Assembly: GCA_036873135.1 (NCBI GenBank)
Contig: JAPTYO010000012.1
Span: 11,292,090-11,356,089 of the forward strand
Direction: 5' to 3'
DNA from: Clarkia xantiana subsp. parviflora
Taxonomy: Eukaryota; Streptophyta; Magnoliopsida; Myrtales; Onagraceae
DNA: 64,000 nt
Shown here: positions 1 through 10,748 of the stretch, piece by piece
How the letters are laid out: every line of letters begins with the position of its first letter
Numbering within the stretch: the first letter of the stretch is position 1
Notes under the pieces: model-generated
The model's database searches: none
Told to the model about the DNA's origin: nothing
Seen by the model: only the letters and a program-made list of their open reading frames with translations
Position numbers and translations under genes: made by a program

Positions 1-1387
1 GAGAGAAAGTGCTTACCAAAAATTGACACATCAGCATTTCCGAGCATCCCATGTGTGCCACCACGGACTTTTTAAGCCAATAGCACATCTCCACGTCGCA
101 TGCCTACACAGCAGGGATAACAGACAGCCGCACCGAATTTCTCCCACCCCGCACGTTATGTCTTTTTTTTTTTGTTAAACAAAAAAAGTTTTTGTCTAAG
201 TAATCACCCATCAATAATTAATTCCATTTTTTCTCTCGAATATTTAAGAAATATATATAATATTTATGTATGCTCCTTTTTATCAATATATAGAAGATTA
301 CCTGATATTTGTTTTCCAGTATTTGTTCAATAATTTATTAGTTAAAAATTTAAAATAAATTATAAAAAATGCATTAAATATAAAAAAATGTAAATACAAT
401 TAAAATGTAGAAAATAATTAACATAAGAAATAAATTTATAATATAAACTATGTTTAATATTGTAAATAAATAAAAAAAATTATATGCAAAATTTTAAATT
501 AAAAGTTTGGAGGAATTTTTTTTTCTTTTGTTTATAACATATATTTCTAACTTATAGACATTTTTATAACAAATTAATCAATAATAAAATGTATATATTT
601 TTTAAAATATTAATTAGTGTAAACAAATATCTACATAAAATGTAAAAAAATAATATTATATTAATTTTTTTAGAATACACGGATAAATGATTGATAATTA
701 ATTATTAATAAGGTTAAGTAGTAATATGATTTGGATATAACGTTAAAAGAGGTGGATAAATAAATGTAAATATAATTTTAAACTAAGACATAAATTTATT
801 AAGTAAAAATGTATAAATATAATGATAGAGAAGTGGACGAAATAAGATAGAGAAATGAGTAATTCCGTAAAAAAAAACGTAACAAAATCTGAAGGAAAGG
901 TCAAACATTTTCATCGACGCGTGCTTTTTTTGCAAAAATTAGCTGCTATAATCTTCTTTAATTTGCTTTAGATAGATAGTTAATCTTAGTAGTTTTTTTT
1001 AGAAGGAAGATACTTAGCTGTGAACACAAAGTCTGTGATTTGTTCAATTTACTGAGACAAAGTACTGAATTTGAGGATTATTTTGTAATAAAGTTTACTT
1101 GAATAGGAACAAATTTTAGAGGATATGTTAATGACTTGCATTGAAAATTTTATGTATTTATATTTAAGTTAGGAATTAACAGACGTCGTGGTTCATCAAT
1201 AAAATTGAACGTTTATACTTAGAACAATGAAATGTTAATCTGAATGTGGCACAACAGCCTAAGTTACATTTTTTTTTGGCCAAGCCTAAGTTACATTTCA
1301 ATAAGTCTTTTTCTTCTAAAATTGTGGTTAATCTTAATTTTTAATCTTCTACATATATATATAAACATATATGATTTAGCCAGTCGT

Positions 1388-1416
1388 CCCGCACGTAGCG
1401 CGGGGTCAGCACCTAG
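1388..1416 (+). mobile_element. Helitron-like 3' terminus
   Basis: A GC-rich hairpin (CCCGC at 1388-1392, GCGGG at 1400-1404) in AT-rich DNA is followed 8 bases later by CTAG, and the next base is T. Plant Helitrons end in such a hairpin plus CTRR and insert before T. The 5' TC end was not found, so the element's extent is unknown. A related end lies at 36231-36255. Confidence 0.55.
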
Positions 1417-1540
1417 TATATAGATAAGTTGAGGTGGTCTAAAAGTGGCGTGAAGAGAAATGATATACTTTGCGAATAATACTACGTGCGAATAGCAGAC
1501 AAATGGACTAAAATTGCAACTCATTAATATATTAGTGTTG

Positions 1541-1542
<2 letters not shown>

Positions 1543-1588
<46 letters not shown>
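1543..1588. repeat. (TTA)n microsatellite
   Basis: About 15 uninterrupted copies of the trinucleotide TTA/ATT. Confidence 0.95.
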
Positions 1589-1683
1589 GAAATTAGTTTA
1601 TTTTTAATTTTCAATATTGCCCTTGTGATCTTTTCTGCAAGATCATCTTAAAGTGTTAAAATTGGAGACCGTATAAAATTAAA

Positions 1684-1911
1684 GGGGTTTATAGGTCTAT
1701 TGGTAATGTATGTTTGCACACTTTTGGCTTTTGGTATTGCATGTTTGTTTTTGCCTATTTTTGGTACCATATGTTTGCGTTTTGTATAATTTTGGTCTGT
1801 TGTTAGGATTCCGTCCATTTGACCCGTTAACTGACACGTGATTGACACGTGTCCTTAAAAAAAAAAAACTAAAATTGATATTTGAATAGACGAAACTGCC
1901 CTCTACCTTTT
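1684..1911 (+). repeat. MULE left terminal inverted repeat
   Basis: Matches the reverse complement of 27395-27626 over its whole length with about a dozen differences and A-run length changes (roughly 93% by eye). It begins GGGGTTTATAGG and is preceded by the 9-bp duplication. Confidence 0.85.
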
Positions 1912-1978
1912 GTCTATTAAATTGACGCATCTCTGGTGTTAGAGAAAAGTTGACAGAGCTCTACCCAAGCAGGAAACC

Positions 1979-2972
1979 ATGAAATCGAGTTCCCCCTCTT
2001 CGTCTTCAGCTTCTTCAACGACAATTCCACAACCGAACGAGAAAAAGTGCATCTGCGGCGCAATTTGCACCATCAAACCTACACATAGGTGGAATAATTT
2101 CTTTAGGAGGTTTCGTGGGTGCCCCTATTTCGAGGTTTGTCTGCTTTATAATCGTTTGAATTGTGTTTTTGTTGTTTGGGTATGTCGAATTTCATGTTGG
2201 CAACCACAACTTGTAAGACACTGACAAAAATTCGGGTATGGAGAGTTCAACTAGGGTTTCAATTTAGGGGTGGCCTATTCAATTAGGGTTTCAATTTGGG
2301 GTTCGACTATTCAATTAGGGTTTGAATTTGGGGTTTTCAATTTGGGGGTTTCAATTTCGGTCGAATTAGGGTTACAAAATGTCAATTGGGGTTTCAATTT
2401 GTGGGTGGACTGTTCAATTAGAGTTTCATTTTGGGGCTTTCAATTTCGGCCGAATTAGGGTTACGAAATGTCAATTGGGGTTTCAATTAGGGTTTTAAAC
2501 AATCAGGAATTCATTTATGGATTTCAATTCGCGATATTATAATGTGTTATAATTTACTTTTTTCTTTACTGAGTCTTGGTTGAATTTCGACAGGTTGGTA
2601 AGCCTAATAGTGATTGTGGGTATTTTGAATGGGAAGATCCTGATATTTGTCTATACGGGAGAAGGGAATTGAATAAATTTCAATTAATGCACGAAGAATT
2701 GAGTTTTAGGTTGTCGGTGGTGGCAATGGAAAAAGATAAAGTGAAGAATGATTGTGCTAAAGTGGAGATGGAGAATGGTAAACTGCAGATACAGACTTGG
2801 GAATTGGAGAATGAGAATGCTACACTTCAAGATGAGTTATAAGCAATACAGAATGATCTACAAGCTAAGTTAGTAGTTGAGCGTGCTAAAAAAAAAAAAA
2901 AAAAAACTCAGAAAGCTTGTTGCTGTCCTAGCTCTTGTTTGTGTATTTATAGGTTTGAACATGATCGCTTAG
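1979..2972 (+). pseudogene. GRF zinc-finger / coiled-coil / membrane-tail ORF, broken
   Basis: Exon 1 (1979-2134) starts MKSSSPSSSS and carries the first half of a GRF-type zinc finger (CICG, then RRFRGCPYF). A GT donor at 2135 and an AG acceptor before 2594 join it in frame to exon 2, which completes the finger (CGYFEWED) and enters a charged coiled coil. This GRF plus coiled-coil layout is common in small plant ORFs, many of them transposon-linked. A TAA at 2840-2842 ends the frame early. Beyond it, after an 18-19 base A run, a hydrophobic membrane-like tail (RKLVAVLALVCVF, ending at TAG 2972) appears in another frame. The gene therefore looks disabled by one nonsense codon and one homopolymer shift. 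It is cargo of the MULE. Confidence 0.7.
2240..2500 (+). repeat. Degenerate short repeats in the GRF-ORF intron
   Basis: Many imperfect copies of TCAATTAGGGTTTCAATTTG and shortened forms fill most of the single intron of the GRF ORF. Confidence 0.75.
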
Positions 2973-3428
2973 GGCGTGTAAGTCTGTTGTAAGAGTATGA
3001 TGAATATGATGTACTTTTCTAAATGGTTGTGCTTTTGAAAAAAAAGCAATGAAAGTTGTCTATTAAGTGTGAATTGACAAAATTGACAAAACTTGTAATG
3101 ACCAAGCTGGAGTGTGAATTGACAGAATTTACAAGCTTTAATGAACAATCCACGTTCTCATAATTGACATAATTGATAAACTCTCATTCCTTGACAGCAA
3201 CAATCCATACATAACATTCCTTTAAAAACAACAATGCATCCATAACAAGCCTTAAAATCAACAATTCATCCATAACAATCCTTAACATCTATGTTCTGCC
3301 CATGAGATTCCTTAACCAAAAGGTGGTCCAACATCCACAATCCAAAAAAGCTGGCAGACATGTAAAAAAGTACATCTCAAAAGAGTCACAAACATCACAT
3401 TACTAACAACACACATAAATGGTCCACA

Positions 3429-4324
3429 TCAACTTTTCTTCCTCGATGGTGTTTTTGCCATTTCCCATAAGTGTCTGATATGAGCCCTTGTATTTTTAGG
3501 TAGGACTACTTGAAGTGGTTGGTCAACCACCATAAGGTCCCTAGAATCTGACAGTACAGGCTCTTCCGGTTCTTCTTCGACAGGTGAAGGGTAATCATCA
3601 ACATCAATAACTATGTCTTCGGGTTCAGGTGGTGGACTTGCCTTCTTGACTGGGGTTTTCTTCTTCTTTGGTACCCACGTTTCTGCATATAAAAAAGGGA
3701 TCATCAACATTATTCCACTAAATTTCAAGTTTATACACTACAATTTAATACTTAACTAACCAAGAGCCTATCAACAATTGACTTAATCCTACTTCTCGAT
3801 GGCTGAACCTGTGACTCTGAAGACTTAACCTGTGGCTCTGAGGACTGAACCTGTGGCTCCATTGGTTGATCATGCCTTCCAGGAGATTGATGTAGTTGCT
3901 GATGTGTTGCACGTGACTCATCAACTTGTAATTTCCTATTTGCCTTAGTGGTCTTCTTACTTGTCCTTCTTTTACAGCACTCCGGCTGCATTGATGCCAC
4001 CTACAAAACATCGTTATCTCCTCCACAACACCCTGTCTCTTAAATACCCGGGCAAAATCAGCATTATCCTTCAAATATTCAACATCCTTCATGTTTGCAT
4101 TCGGGGGTAGGTACCAGAGTGAAGCATCAAATGTGTCGCAATAAGCAATCACCAAAAGTTGCATACCCTCATAATCAAGGTCACTTGGTTTGAAACAACC
4201 CAGAGTTTGAACTTGTCCATCAAACACGATATTCCCATCATTGTCAACCCATGTACCTTTACACCCAATTTGAATGGTATAATAAGGTTCATTCGTTGAG
4301 TTATTTGTAAAACAATCGAAACGC
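3429..4324 (-). CDS. PB1-like (MURA N-terminal-like) ORF, fragment of a MULE gene
   Basis: On the minus strand the frame at 4227-3745 and just upstream reads as one domain: YYTIQIGCKGTWVDNDG, then GCFKPSDLDYEG, then SLWYLPPNANM and YLKDN. This resembles the PB1-like domain at the N terminus of many plant Mutator transposases; the match is by eye and tentative. Downstream are basic and Gln/Ser/Pro-rich segments with repeated PQVQSSE/PQVKSSE. A GT-AG intron probably leads to a last exon with acidic DIVIDVDDYPSP and basic KTPSRKKS, stop at 3429. Exon borders are not fully resolved and no ATG is clear upstream of MFDGQ. The catalytic MULE and SWIM domains are absent. Its 5' side lies under the right inverted repeat, from which it is now separated by 22 kb of inserted retroelements. 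Confidence 0.45.
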
Positions 4325-4416
4325 GAAAAAAAATATCAACACCAGCGCAGAAATAGCAACATCGTAGCAATATTGATACCTCAGAATAACAACAACACAT
4401 AATACATTCAGCAATA

Positions 4417-4770
4417 AGTTGCTGTTAAACAGATTCGTTGAGCAATAAGTAAAAAAAATTGATTTTTTATTAACTAAACACTACTTTTCTTCAAACGCAT
4501 CTGCTTTTTATCAGTAAACACTGCTTTTCATACATTTCTATCTACCATCAAGTTGCTGTTAAACAGATTCATTGAGCAATAAGTCAAAAAATTTGACTTT
4601 TATCAACTAAACACTGCTTTTCTTCAAATGCAACTGATTTTTATCACTAAAAACTACTTTTCATACATTTCTATCTACCATCAACTTGCTGCTAAACTGA
4701 ATCATTGAGCAATAAGTCAAAAAATTTGATTTTTATCAACTAAACTCTACTTTTCTTCCAATGCATGCCG
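4417..4770 (+). repeat. ~133-bp tandem repeat, about 2.6 copies
   Basis: Units begin near 4417, 4551 and 4684 with (A)GTTGCTG-TAAACAGATTC-type sequence followed by GAGCAATAAGT and CTTTTCTTC. It lies in MULE DNA next to the insertion site of Tat element A. Confidence 0.8.
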
Positions 4771-4902
4771 TAATTTATGCTTTATAAACGAAAAATCTCT
4801 TTCAAATAGCAGAATCGTAACACATATCCCGGTTCTAAACAGAATCAGTCAGAATCTACCAAACCCTAGATTTTAAACAGAGAGATCTACACTACTGGGA
4901 CC

Positions 4903-5107
4903 TGATGGGTTTCGATATAGTCGTTAGGCCCATTAACGACGACTAAACGGCGAAGTAGGCCCACTGGGCCGCAAAAGAGGCTTAGAAGACCAATACGAGA
5001 GGACCCGACAAGGTCGGTCCCGACATACGAGCTGAACGCTCCCAATGATATGCCTTTGAGTAGGCCCCGATGATATGCCTTTGAGTAGGCCCCGATGATA
5101 TGCCTTT
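4903..5107 (+). repeat. Tat A 5' LTR, upstream part
   Basis: Matches 26415 onward of the 3' LTR. It ends inside a small tandem repeat of the LTR (TGATATGCCTTTGAGTAGGC units), where element B inserted; the TSD copy CCTTT is 5103-5107. Confidence 0.9.
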
Positions 5108-5925
5108 TGATGGATATACGCATGATTCGGGCTCGGTTTTAATTATTCGGACCTCATGCACGCGCGAGACCCTTTACGAAACCCGATTTCGAGCTAACCG
5201 GGGGAAACCGGGCAAGTTTCGAACTTGCCCGGCATCCCCGGGGGGCTTACCCGGAATTTCCGGGTAAGCCTAGGCTTACCCGGATTTCCGGGTAAGCCCC
5301 AGCTTACCTGGAATTCCGGGTAAGCTCAACACCCGGGGGGTGTCGCGCACACCCCCCATTTCGTCCCGAATGTATAGGAGACCCGATTTTTAACTAACTC
5401 CTATGTGTCCAAGACCTATGTTTCAAAGGCGCGCGCGTCCCGCTCGTGACAGCTGCCTGAGACGCGCGTCAGAATCCTTTTTCCCAAAGCTCTCCCCTAC
5501 ATCCCGGTTCACATTTCCACATTGAACCGGGTCAAAACCGGTTTACGGTCCAAGGTTGCCTATAAATAGCCACCTTGGAGGTCAATTCAAAAGTCATTAA
5601 AAAAGTTACTTTGGGTGAGAGTGGGAAAAGCTCTGACCTCTCTCTAGAAAACCCTCTCTTTCTCTCTCTAGAAGCCGACTAATGTTGATCGTCGGAGCGA
5701 GCGCACCAAGCACCCCCCCCCCCCCCTCTCCATGGGGATTGCTTGGTAATGCTCCTCTCGCAGGTGCAGACAGACGATCTTTTAGAGAGCCCAAAGGACT
5801 TACCGCCGTTCAGAAGACGAAGCTAAGGCCCGCACGCGACTTTAGAGGACGGACTTAGCTCGCACCCAACTCGAAGACTTCGACGAGTTATTCAGCGGGC
5901 AACCCGCGTTAACTTGGTCGAAACA
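5108..5925 (+). repeat. Tat B 5' LTR
   Basis: 818 bp. A TATAAATA box lies near 5562. It carries a ~57-bp block near 5260-5320 that is absent from the 3' LTR, made of alternating GCTTACCCGG / CCGGGTAAGC motifs able to pair with each other. A C run (14 C) near 5713 is longer than in the 3' LTR (11 C). Confidence 0.92.
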
Positions 5926-5943
5926 CTTGGCGCCGTCTGCGGG
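5926..5943 (+). other. Tat B primer-binding site
   Basis: TTGGCGCCGTCTGCGGG follows the 5' LTR after one base. The same TTGGCGCCGTC core follows the 5' LTR of A. The matching tRNA was not assigned. Confidence 0.75.
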
Positions 5944-5985
5944 CTTCGAACAAGAAAGCCTGCGTTACTCAAACGAACAAGCAAG

Positions 5986-8900
5986 ATGGAAAACACATAC
6001 ACCATACACGGAGGCTTCAGTGCAGGGGGCGAAACCTCTTACGCAAGGGAGAGGTACGCCGCCGGGAAAAGTGAAAAACCACAGGAGCCAGACGGGGAAG
6101 ACACAATCATGGAGGACGTCATTGGCTTCTCAACCAAAGACAGAGAACACATAACGTTCCCCCACAACGACGCCTTAGTCATTCAAATGACTATTGATGA
6201 CATGGAAGTGAAGCGAATTCTGGTAGACGGAGGCTCCGCCCCAAACGTACTAACAAAAGGCATGGTCTTAGCACTCGGAAGAAAGAAGGCCATACAAACA
6301 ATGAACTCACCTCTAGTGGGATTCATGGGAGATGCTAGCTACCCGCTGGGCACCATTACCCTTCCGGTAACTTTGGGCGAAAGAGAAAGACGTCTGAATA
6401 TCGATGTACTATTCATAGTAGTCGAAAAGCTAAACGCCTACAATGGCATTCTCGGATACACGACCATGAACAAATGGAGAATGGTGCCCTCAACGGCCCA
6501 CCTAAAGATCAAGTTCCCAACCATTGCAGGTGTGGGAGAAGTTAGAGGAAACCAACAAGTAGCAAGAGAATGCCACAATGTCGCGCTACAACAAAATCAA
6601 AGGGGAAACATGCCAGTAATACCCACCATCGACGAAGACCCAAGAGATGACTACGGGAGGCCTACAACGATGGACGAACTCCGTGAATTCAAAATCGATG
6701 AACCAGAAAGAATGGTGCGCGTAGGAGCATCATTATCAGAAGACGAAGTGATTGAAATCACAGCGCTCCTAACAGAATACAAAGACTTATTCGCATGGTC
6801 CCCAAAGGACATGCCAGGAATAAGCCCAGATTTCATTTGCCATAAACTCAACATCAACAAAGATGCTCGAGTAGTGAAACAAAAGCTAAGGTCGATAGGA
6901 GGGGACAAGAAGTTGGCCATTCGCGAGGAAGTTAGCAGACTGCTCGATGCAGGTTTCATTGAAGAATCCAAGTATCAAACTTGGGTAGCCAACCCTGTAG
7001 TTGTTCCTAAACCAAATGGCAAGTCAAGAATGTGCATCGACTACAGAGACCTCAACAATGCATGCCCAAAAGATTCATATCCGCTCCCACGAATTGATCA
7101 ATTGGTAGATGCAACTGCGGGCCATGAACTGATGACAGTTATGGATGCATACACAGGATACAACCAAATCCCAATGTTTTGGCAGGACGCCCCACATACG
7201 GCATTCTACGCTGACAGCGAAATTTATAACTACAAAGTTATGCTTTTCGGGTTAATCAATGCGGGGGCAACCTACCAAAGGATGGTCAATCTCATTTTCG
7301 GAGATCTGATTGGCGACAAAATGGAGGCGTACGTGGATGATATGGTCGTAAAATCCAAGAAAAGAAAGAACCACGCAGAGGACCTACGCATAATCTTCGA
7401 GAGAATGCGAAAGTACCAAATAAGACTAAACCCCGCAAAATGCGCTTTCGGGGTACGGTCAGGCAAAATACTTGGATTTATGGTGAGCGAAAGGGGCATT
7501 GAAGCAAACCCTGAGAAAGTAAAGGCAATTGAAGAAATGGCCTCTCCAACAAAGCACAAAGAAGTACAACAACTCAACGGGCGCCTCGCAGCCCTGAACA
7601 GATTCCTGGCCAAAATTGGAGACAGAGCCCTCCCTTTCTTCGAAGTGTTACGCGCAAACAAGAAGTTTGAATGGACAAATGGTTGTGAAGAAGCATTCCA
7701 ACAACTCAAACAACACTTGAAGACGCTCCCAAGACTAGCAAAGCCACTTCAAGGGGAGCCTCTTTTTCTCTACATATCAACTAGTAACACGGCAGTTAGC
7801 TCTGTGCTAATAAAGGAAAAAGGAGGAGCGCAACTCCCGGTCTATTACGTGAGCAAAACACTGGCCAAGTATGAAGTCAATTACGTACCAATTGAGAAGC
7901 ACTTGTACGCGCTTGTGATAGCCGCACGCAAGCTAAGACCTTACTTCCACGCGCATGAAATAACGGTCCTCACAGACCAGCCTTTGAAGCACATCCTTGC
8001 AAAACCAAACATGTCAGGGAGATTGACGAAGTGGTCCGTAGATTTAAGTGAATTCCGCATTCATTTCGCTCCACGGACAGCCATCAAAGGGCAGGCCTTG
8101 GCAGACTTCATAGCAGAGTTCACAGGAATCGAGCCCGAGCCACAAGAGGAAGTCCAAACAAATGTCCCACCCGCAGAAGTTTGGGAAATGTACACGGACG
8201 GATCATCCAACACCGGAGGCGCGGGAGCAGGATTACTACTAATCCCACCTGACGGCTCGGACCCCCTGAAGTACGCTTTGAACTTAACATTCAGAGCGAC
8301 AAACAATGAGGCAGAATATGAGGCTCTGATAACAGGCCTCAGGATAGCCAAAGGAGTTGGAGTGGAACACTTACGAGTAAAGTGTGATTCACAACTGGTC
8401 GTCAACCAGGTCAAAGGAGAGTACAGTGCAAAGTCCGAAAACATGCAGAGATACTTGACACAAGCAAAGGAGTTGGTAGAAAGTTTCAAAACTTTCGACA
8501 TAACTTCCGTCCCACGAGAAGAAAACCAGGAGGCCGATGCTCTAAGCAAGGATGCTCAAAACAATGAACAAGGCAAAGAGACACACTTTGTGGAAAACAA
8601 GATAATATCCGTCATAGACCAATTCGAAGTAATGGCCATTGACGAAGAGGAAACCTGGAAGACACCAATCCAAGCATACCTCGCAGGAGGGATCCTACCG
8701 CGAGACAAGACTCAAGCGAACAAGATCGAAAGGGTAGCAGTAAACTACGCCTTGATCGAGGGACAGCTCTATAGAAAGGGTTATTCTACACCCTACCTAA
8801 AGTGTATCACAAGCACAGAAGGAACAACGGTACTAGAAGAACTCCATGGAGGAATGGCTGCCTCGCACGAAGGAGCTCGCGCGTTGATCCGCAAAGCATT

Positions 8901-9888
8901 GAACTTGGGCTACTATTGGGCAACAATGAGAGCTCAAGCAACGAACATGGTGGCAGAATGCGAAGCATGCCAGCTATATTCAAGGAACATCATAGCTCCA
9001 GCAGCAGAATTAAGCCCAATTGCAAGCGCATGGCCATTCGCACAATGGGGCATTGACTTGATCGGTCCACTCCCAAAGTCAAAGGGCCAAGCAAAATTCA
9101 TAGTTTTCGCAATCGACTACTTCTCAAAGTGGATTGAGGCTAAGCCACTAGCGCGCATCACAGACACACAAATCATGGACTTCATCCGAAACTACATAGT
9201 GGCTCGCTATGGTGTCCCGAAGATACTCATTAGCGACAATGGTGCCCAATTCAGAAGTGGAAATATGCAAAATTTCTGCAAACGTCTCAAGATAGACCAC
9301 CGTTTTGCATCAGTGCACCACGCACAGACAAACGGCCAGGTCGAGTCAGCAAACAAGATAGTCCTGGATGGACTAAAAAAGAGAGTCCATGCTCTGAAAG
9401 GAGGTTGGGTGGACCAGCTAAGCAGTGTTTTATGGGCTGTGCGCACAACACCCAAAGAATCAACAGGTGAAACACCCTTCAGCCTAGTCTATGGAACCGA
9501 GGCAGTGGCACCTGTCGAAATCGCCGTCTCTTCATATAGAACGACGCATTTTGACCCCCAAGCCAATGAGGAAGAAAGACGCCTCGACCTTCAGTTAACA
9601 GACGAACAAAGATGGAAATCAGAATAAGTTCAAGCAAAGATGCGCCTAGCCACATCCAAATACTACAACAAAAAGGTCAAGGCGCGACAATTCCACGTGG
9701 GAGAAATGGTCTGGAGAAGAAACGAATTCTCACACTTGGACCAAATCAACAAGATGTCCCCCAAGTGGGAAGGCCCCTACAAGATAGTAGCGGTTCCATA
9801 CGTTAATGCATACTGCATCCAAGATGTTGACGGGAACGAATTGCCTAACACTTTCAGTGGGGGACACTTGAAGAAGTTCCATGCATAA
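5986..9888 (+). pseudogene. Tat B pol: protease, RT, RNase H, second RNase H, integrase
   Basis: The first ATG in frame is 5986. Domains in order: aspartic protease (VDGGS, Asp ~81), reverse transcriptase (YVDD, ~449-452), a first RNase H whose usual leading catalytic Asp is replaced (YISTSNTAVSSV), a second archaeal-type RNase H (YTDGSSN, Asp ~738; NNEAEYEAL; EADALSK), and integrase (zinc-binding region ~960, catalytic Asp ~1024, Asp ~1084, Glu ~1120, the last two 35 residues apart). An in-frame TAA at 9625-9627 (codon ~1214) cuts off the C-terminal tail, which continues in the same frame to 9888 with the conserved VWRRN and KWEGPYK motifs. No gag precedes it: the N terminus YTIHGG corresponds to the end of gag in element A. 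Confidence 0.93.
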
Positions 9889-10154
9889 ACAAGAAAGGAA
9901 ACCATAAAACTAAAAGCTGTCGTATCAAGCTCTTTAGTATTCATTACTTCAAAAGAAGGAGATGTGTAACTCCATACTTGCGTATCAAATGAAGTTATGT
10001 CTAAAAAAATTAATGTCTCTTGTAGGCACACTATTAACCCGCGATACAGCGCCTAAGCTTACAACCAAGGCATCAAAACAACAACAGTGACAACAAGCCA
10101 ACCCATACAAGGCTCATCACTACAAACCAAAGCAAAGGACGTTCGACGCAAACA

Positions 10155-10545
10155 ATACAAGGATGTGAACGTACTAATCTATTCACACCCTTGCAAAAAG
10201 TCGGGGGATAAGCGGATCATTAGGAATCCTCCCTCGCAAACAAATGCAAGTGTCGGACGTACTAATCTATCCACACTTCGCCACAATACAAGGATGTGAA
10301 CGTACTAATCTATTCACATCCTTGCAAAAGTCGGGGAATAAGCGGATCATTAGGAATCCTCCCTCGCAAACAAATGCAAGTGTCGGACGTACTAATCTAT
10401 CCACACTTCGCCACAATACAAGGATGTGAACGTACTAATCTATTCACATCCTTGCAAAAAGTCGGGGGACAAGCGGATCATTAGGAATCCTCACTCGCAA
10501 TCAAATGCAAGGGTCGGACGTACTAATCTATCCGCACTTTACTAT
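10155..10545 (+). repeat. ~130-bp tandem repeat, three copies, Tat B
   Basis: Units begin AATACAAGGATGTGAACG at 10155, 10286 and 10416 and differ by a few bases. Each holds two inexact copies of ACGTACTAATCTAT. The array sits between the pol stop and the end of the antisense ORF. Confidence 0.93.
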
Positions 10546-10748
10546 CCTATGTTATAACTAAAATAACAAGGAGAAATTCAGTTATCACATCTATCTAATG
10601 CATTCATATCAAGCATATATATATAAGATCAAACAGGTCTACGATAGCAAATCCAAACATCAAACGACAGGCAAGCCCTAAACAAGTCCTTCGCCAAAAT
10701 ACTACGCATGCAAAGGAACAAACAAACAAACAAAGGGTCCATATTGAC

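Larger units (their letters stand above)
1..1674. other. AT-rich intergenic DNA
   Basis: No ORF of convincing coding character is visible on either strand. The stretch is strongly AT-rich with many homopolymer runs. It holds a Helitron-like 3' end at 1388-1416 and a TTA microsatellite at 1543-1588, listed separately. The first ~160 bases are less AT-rich and could be the flank of a gene beyond the left edge, but nothing can be assigned. Confidence 0.6.

Noticed and set aside
6651..8549. Long minus-strand ORFs opposite Tat B pol (and similar ones opposite Tat A gag and pol)
   Set aside because: They mirror the pol reading frame, lack domain motifs and are explained as shadows of the sense coding sequence.
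10155..10545. The spaced repeats considered as a CRISPR-like array
   Set aside because: Units are contiguous ~130-bp tandem copies without unique spacers, in a plant retroelement.
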